Shown here: in pieces, positions 60,240 through 64,000 of the stretch
Numbering within the stretch: the first letter of the stretch is position 1
Layout: each line of letters opens with the position of its first letter
Assembly: GCA_028023455.1 (NCBI GenBank)
Contig: JAQFVV010006650.1
Location: 179,185 to 243,184 of the forward strand
Direction: 5' to 3'
Source: Epiperipatus broadwayi
Lineage: Eukaryota > Onychophora > Udeonychophora > Euonychophora > Peripatidae
DNA: 64,000 nt
Notes under the pieces: model-generated
Seen by the model: only the letters and a program-made list of their open reading frames with translations
Databases searched by the model: none
Told to the model about the DNA's origin: nothing
Made by a program: the position numbers and the translations under genes

Positions 60240-61016
60240 ATAACTTTTTTGTTGACTTCTGCTGATGTACTAAGGTTTTCTCTATTAAATTACTTTTGCT
60301 TTCTTAATATTCACTCATTTCACTATCAAACTCTGAACAATGGGTTCCCATACTATCATGCATTTTTTCAGGATTTTTTTTTTAATTTTTACCATAGACT
60401 ACATTTTTGGGACTTTTGTCTGTATCTTCTTTATTTTTCAGAATTTCATCCTGCATATCATTTATTTATTCTTTTACCTGTGGATGAATTTCTTCTAAAC
60501 TTCTCTTTATTTTCTCATTTACCCATCCCTCTTATGCTGACCTTCTTCAAGTTTTTGTTCTATCTTTTCTATATTTTTGTCAAGAGGGATTTTTACTATC
60601 TATTTTGCATCTATAAATCTCTTTGTTTAGAGCCATTTTTGATCTTCATTTTTTTTTCTTTGTTTATCTTCAATCATCAATTTCATTTGTTTGAACAATG
60701 TGTTGATGATCTGGATCAATAATGATGTAGTAATATTTGAAGATATATTTTTGTTTTCTTTAGTCTGTTTCTGTTCTGTTTTCTTATATATATTGCTATT
60801 ATGATCAGCAGTGTCCACAAGAGAAATATCCAATTCATTTTCTTTCATTATCATATCTTCTTTACAGTTTGTTTCTAAAATTTCAACTGCAAGTACTTTC
60901 TGCTTTTTATCATTCATTTTATTTTGATTTTGCATTTTGTTAATCTGCATTTTTTTTTTATAATATGCAATATACTGAATTGTTTTTGATATGATTAGAA
61001 CTGGATTCACCTCCAA
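60240..61016 (-). pseudogene. gag-like coiled-coil gene of a further LTR-type element
   Basis: The minus-strand ORF from 61016 to 60627 (129 codons) is extremely rich in K, N, E, Q and M. Its composition and layout resemble the element B gag-like protein: an acidic stretch (KENELDISLVDTADHNSN), then a hydrophobic heptad segment (LLIQIINTLFKQMKLMIED) and a basic end. Coiled-coil-like sense (NIEKIEQKLEEG) continues to about 60250 after several stops. I found no LTR, primer-binding site or pol around it. The plus-strand ORF at 60249-60722 overlaps it and is its F/L/Y-rich antisense shadow. Confidence 0.35.
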
Positions 61017-61429
61017 CCATATTACAATGTCCTGTGGATAAATTCTGACAAATACTTGACTGTCATTTTCTTACAACAACTTTAGCTTTGTTCACATTTT
61101 CTGTAATGCAGTTATAATATACAGAAAAAGGAGAAAATATTGTCTGGTCAACCATGGCATTTATCAAATTCAAGCAAATGTGCATTTATAATGATGGCAA
61201 AAGAAAATACTCAACCTCAGCAAATAAAATTTAAAATCGATGTAATTTATAAAATATAACCCATGATGAAGTCTAAATATGCTGACCAAACAAAATTACA
61301 TATAAAAAATTAATTTCAAATTATTACTTTTTTTCAATAAATTATGTACTTCAAAAGCACATGCTGTCTTGGAGTTCAAATGAAAATATATAAATTAATA
61401 AACATAAATTCATTCCATTGAGCCAACTT

Positions 61430-61690
61430 TCAGAAAAACACTGCCAATATCACAGTGCTAATAAAGTTATATAGTATAAATAATCATACATAATTGATAT
61501 GATATAATATGTAAATGAGATATAATATGCAAATAAGGCAATTAGATATTCCATATTTCAGACAAGGGAACACATAAAACATTTTGTTGCTGGAATATAG
61601 ATATTTTGCAATTGTCCAAGCATCTTTATATTTTCTTTTCCTATTATATCTTTCTGAACAAATTGTTTTCATATTTGATGGAAAAAATGT
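61430..61690 (-). repeat. inverted fragment pair, left member, PLE-like C-terminus
   Basis: This 260-bp block is homologous in inverted orientation to 62130-62400. Its minus-strand frame reads MKTICSERYNRKRKYKDAWT, like the charged end of GIY-YIG proteins from Penelope-like elements (compare NNIKRKVKEACFI in PLE-1). Similarity continues past the stop into the non-coding end, so this is an element terminus. Confidence 0.5.
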
Positions 61691-61988
61691 GTGACTACTG
61701 TCTAATAGGGATTAGTTATTATATATATGTAATATGCTTATTAAAACAGTTGAGAAATTTTACATCAATGTAAATAAAATTAAAAACATTAATAATATGT
61801 CTAATGTGTGGATAAACCTTCCTTATGTCCCATATATTGAAAATAGCATCAGGAAGTAACACTTACAAATGTTAGCTTTAATTTGCTTCCCTTTTAAATA
61901 ATTTGAACAATACTAAAGAAAATATTATTCTGGAGCATGCTCCACAGATGGGATGTAAAATTGCATGTACTAACTCTTTCTGCAACTT
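61691..61988. other. spacer between the inverted fragments
   Basis: No feature is recognised; the minus-strand ORF at 61878-62078 is antisense to the plus-strand frame described next. Confidence 0.45.
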
Positions 61989-62400
61989 TTGGTATACAGG
62001 AAATCTTGTGCAATTAGATCCATGAGAATTGGCCAACACATATATTTGAACATTAGAGCTAAACAAAATATTGCACACAGATCAAACTTTATTGATTGTA
62101 AATGTGCCACTGGTCATATATTTTGTCCATCTAATATAAAAACAAATTGCTCAGAAAGAGACAATAAGAAAAGAAAGGATAAACAGGCTTGGGCAATTGC
62201 AAAGGGTCCACATCTCATCAACAAAATTATTTGTGTGTTCCATTGTCTGTAAAATGGAATATCTAATTGCTTTATTTGCACATTGTGCCTCATTTACATA
62301 TTATATCATATCAATTATAAGAGCTTACTTATACTGCATAACTTTATTAGCACTATGATTCTGTCAGTGATTTTCCAAAGCAGGTTCAGCGCAATTAATT
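61989..62400 (+). pseudogene. PLE-like C-terminal fragment, right member of the inverted pair
   Basis: The plus-strand frame 61989-62252 reads VYRKSCAIRSMRIGQHIYLN, then a Cys/His-bearing stretch (SNFIDCKCATGH) and SNIKTNCSERDNKKRKDKQA followed by WAIAK. The order (R..QH, then a C.C..GH segment, then a basic E..N.KKRK..AW tail) fits the second half of a GIY-YIG nuclease in a Penelope-like protein, but the GIY and YIG boxes themselves are not recognisable. From 62130 on it is the inverted partner of 61430-61690, including the non-coding end. Confidence 0.4.
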
Positions 62401-63664
62401 TATGTTTAGTAATTTATACCTTTTCATTTGAATTCGAAATCAACGAGTGCTTTAGAATTATATAAAGAGTTAACACATTATAAAAACAATGGTTTATTAC
62501 AAAATATAATTGTCGGTCAAAATATAATTTGCGTTTTTTACTAAAACCGTTTTTACACTCTCATATATTATTGTTTTAGTGCACAAGCACAAAGGAAAAC
62601 GATAATTGTTTATAAAGAGGCTGAATAAAAATGTAGGATTAGATTTAATTTACAAAGAGTAACTCATTATAAATGATAAATATTCTGACTACACATTATT
62701 ATATATAAATGGTTAAAACATTATAAAAACAATATTTAATTACAAAGTATAATTGTCAGTCAAAATATAACTTTCTTTTTTTTCCCAAAAAAAAAAAAAA
62801 AAATATATATTTTCTACATTTTTTTACATTTTTGTTTTAGTTACATGCAAAAAGAAAAACAATAATTACTATAAAAGTGTAAAAAGTTTATTCAATTAAT
62901 TTTAAACATTAATCTTAGTTACATTTATAATATTAATAAAGTTTTATAATAAAATAAATTGTCAGTATAGCCAGCACATAACTTCTGATTATTTAAAATA
63001 CTAAAATGCATACGGTCAATCCCACAAATATAAGATATTTATTTAACTCAAAAATATCCTTGCATAGATACATTTCTCTAATATGGTATTCAATGATTAC
63101 CTTTATGTAATGAACAATTAGGTCCAAAGCCTGATTTAATAAATCTCCAACTTCTACAGAGGTGGATGGAACCTCCCATGTAAATACAAAAAAAAAAAAA
63201 AACATTTTTAACTACTTAACAGTGAAAATACAATTACATATAAAATACACACACATTATAATCATCAGCAATGAAAACAAGAGCTAACTAAGAACAAATG
63301 AATCAAATTGATACAAAATAAATCATTAATTTAAAATAACCAATAATTATTTACACTCATTATCTAGCACCTGGATAATTTGTATTACCTTCCTTTAACT
63401 AAAAATATATAAACATATATTTTATCAAAAGAAGATTTTAATTAAAATGTACATTAAAAAAGTCACATTTTGATTTTAAAATGCAGACAATTTAACCACA
63501 AATGTTTTTTTATCTATATTTTAAAACAAAACATTCACTTCATAAAGTTTGTTCAGATCAATATACTTAAATAAATTTAAAATGCTGGAATAATGTCTAA
63601 ACAGTTTTTTAAAAGCCTTATAAAGTTGACATTCTTTAGCCGTAGTTTTTTTTTTTTTTTTTAA
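62401..63664. other. AT-rich stretch before the second SINE
   Basis: No gene is supported. A phrase ACAATxxTTxATTACAAAxTATAATTGTC occurs twice, near 62488 and 62729, hinting at a diverged duplication of about 240 bp (62460-62600 with 62700-62850). Confidence 0.45.
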
Positions 63665-63675
63665 TATGACAAGAA

Positions 63676-63786
63676 TTGTCAAGCGTGGTTAGCCGAGAGG
63701 TCAGTGCAGTAACCTTGCAAGCAAGTAGTTTGTTACAGACGGTTGTGGGTTCGCCTCCCGGTCGATGCTATGACATGGAAAAAAAG
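63676..63786 (+). mobile_element. tRNA-derived SINE, copy 2
   Basis: This 111-bp unit carries box A TAGCCGAGAGG (63690-63700) and box B GGTTCGCCTCC (63748-63758), then GATGCTATGACATGG and an A-rich tail. It is flanked by a perfect 11-bp direct repeat, TATGACAAGAA, at 63665-63675 and 63787-63797. It matches copy 1 at 11529-11635 over its whole length with about a dozen differences. The internal promoter would allow RNA polymerase III transcription; mobility would need a partner LINE. Confidence 0.87.
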
Positions 63787-63797
63787 TATGACAAGAA

Positions 63798-64000
63798 GCT
63801 TTTCTCTTTTACACACCCAGAATAATGAATCTCTAATTAGGTATGAATAAACGAAGAATCCAGAATTACTGCTATAAAGAAGTGGATTTTATATAGGATT
63901 TACTTTTTCCTATTTTTGAACACCCTGATTCAGTTTTTATAACATGTTTGATATTGTTTTAACACATTTTTGTTTTAAGTATATTTTGCTTGAAAATACT
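63798..64000. other. window end, nothing recognised
   Basis: About 200 bases of AT-rich DNA with no supported feature. Confidence 0.5.

Noticed and set aside
60249-60722. 157-codon plus-strand ORF rich in F, L, Y and H
   Set aside because: Looks like a membrane protein by composition, but it is antisense to a K/N/E-rich gag-like frame and has no recognisable domain.
63676-63786. Functional tRNA gene
   Set aside because: Box A and box B are present, but spacing is long, no proper cloverleaf or anticodon stem forms, and target duplications plus an A-rich tail show a SINE.

Overview
The window looks like AT-rich, repeat-dominated DNA from an animal nuclear genome, probably an invertebrate. The evidence is a very low G+C content, many long (TA)n arrays, a perfect-looking (GATA)n tract, one 500-N assembly gap, and the retroelement classes present: Penelope-like elements with a GIY-YIG nuclease, an RTE-clade LINE, a tRNA-derived SINE, long-LTR gypsy-like elements, and hAT and Tc1/mariner-type miniature elements. 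I cannot name the taxon. I found no convincing host gene, rRNA or functional tRNA. Nearly everything recognisable is a transposable element or its remains.

Layout. 1-7207: gypsy-like element A, with a truncated 5' LTR, a decayed coiled-coil gag and a 3' LTR interrupted by a Penelope-like (PLE) fragment. 7208-12395: non-coding AT-rich DNA with an unclassified three-copy repeat, a (GATA)n array and a SINE copy on the minus strand. 12396-19558: gypsy-like element B, with 2.06-kb LTRs, PBS, decayed gag, two integrase C-terminal remnants and a polypurine tract; its 3' LTR runs into the gap at 19559-20058. 20059-22480: microsatellite tail, a 377-bp tandem duplication and a decayed PLE. 23429-23978: hAT-type miniature element. 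25126-25316: foldback miniature element. 25317-33568: featureless AT-rich DNA. 33659-42939: gypsy-like element C, with 3.1-kb LTRs, an almost intact gag-like ORF and an integrase tail. 43030-47757: unassigned DNA with minisatellites and a primer-binding-site-like motif. 47759-49829: 5'-truncated RTE LINE between (TA)n tracts. 49838-50960: plus-strand PLE remnant. 52771-55661: nearly complete but inactivated PLE bounded by 415-bp inverted arms. 58917-59513: small inverted repeat. 60240-61016: another gag-like coiled-coil ORF on the minus strand. 61430-62400: an inverted pair of PLE-like C-terminal fragments. 63676-63786: second SINE copy.

How the parts relate. A, B and C share one plan: LTRs as long as or longer than the internal region, a coiled-coil gag at the 5' side, no reverse transcriptase, and (in B and C) only the last part of integrase before the 3' LTR. 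They look like non-autonomous passengers that would need enzymes from full-length relatives elsewhere. The PLEs, LINE and SINE are independent retroposons. Many element ends abut (TA)n tracts, suggesting that such tracts are favoured targets or grow from element ends. All coordinates and homologies were read by eye without database searches.
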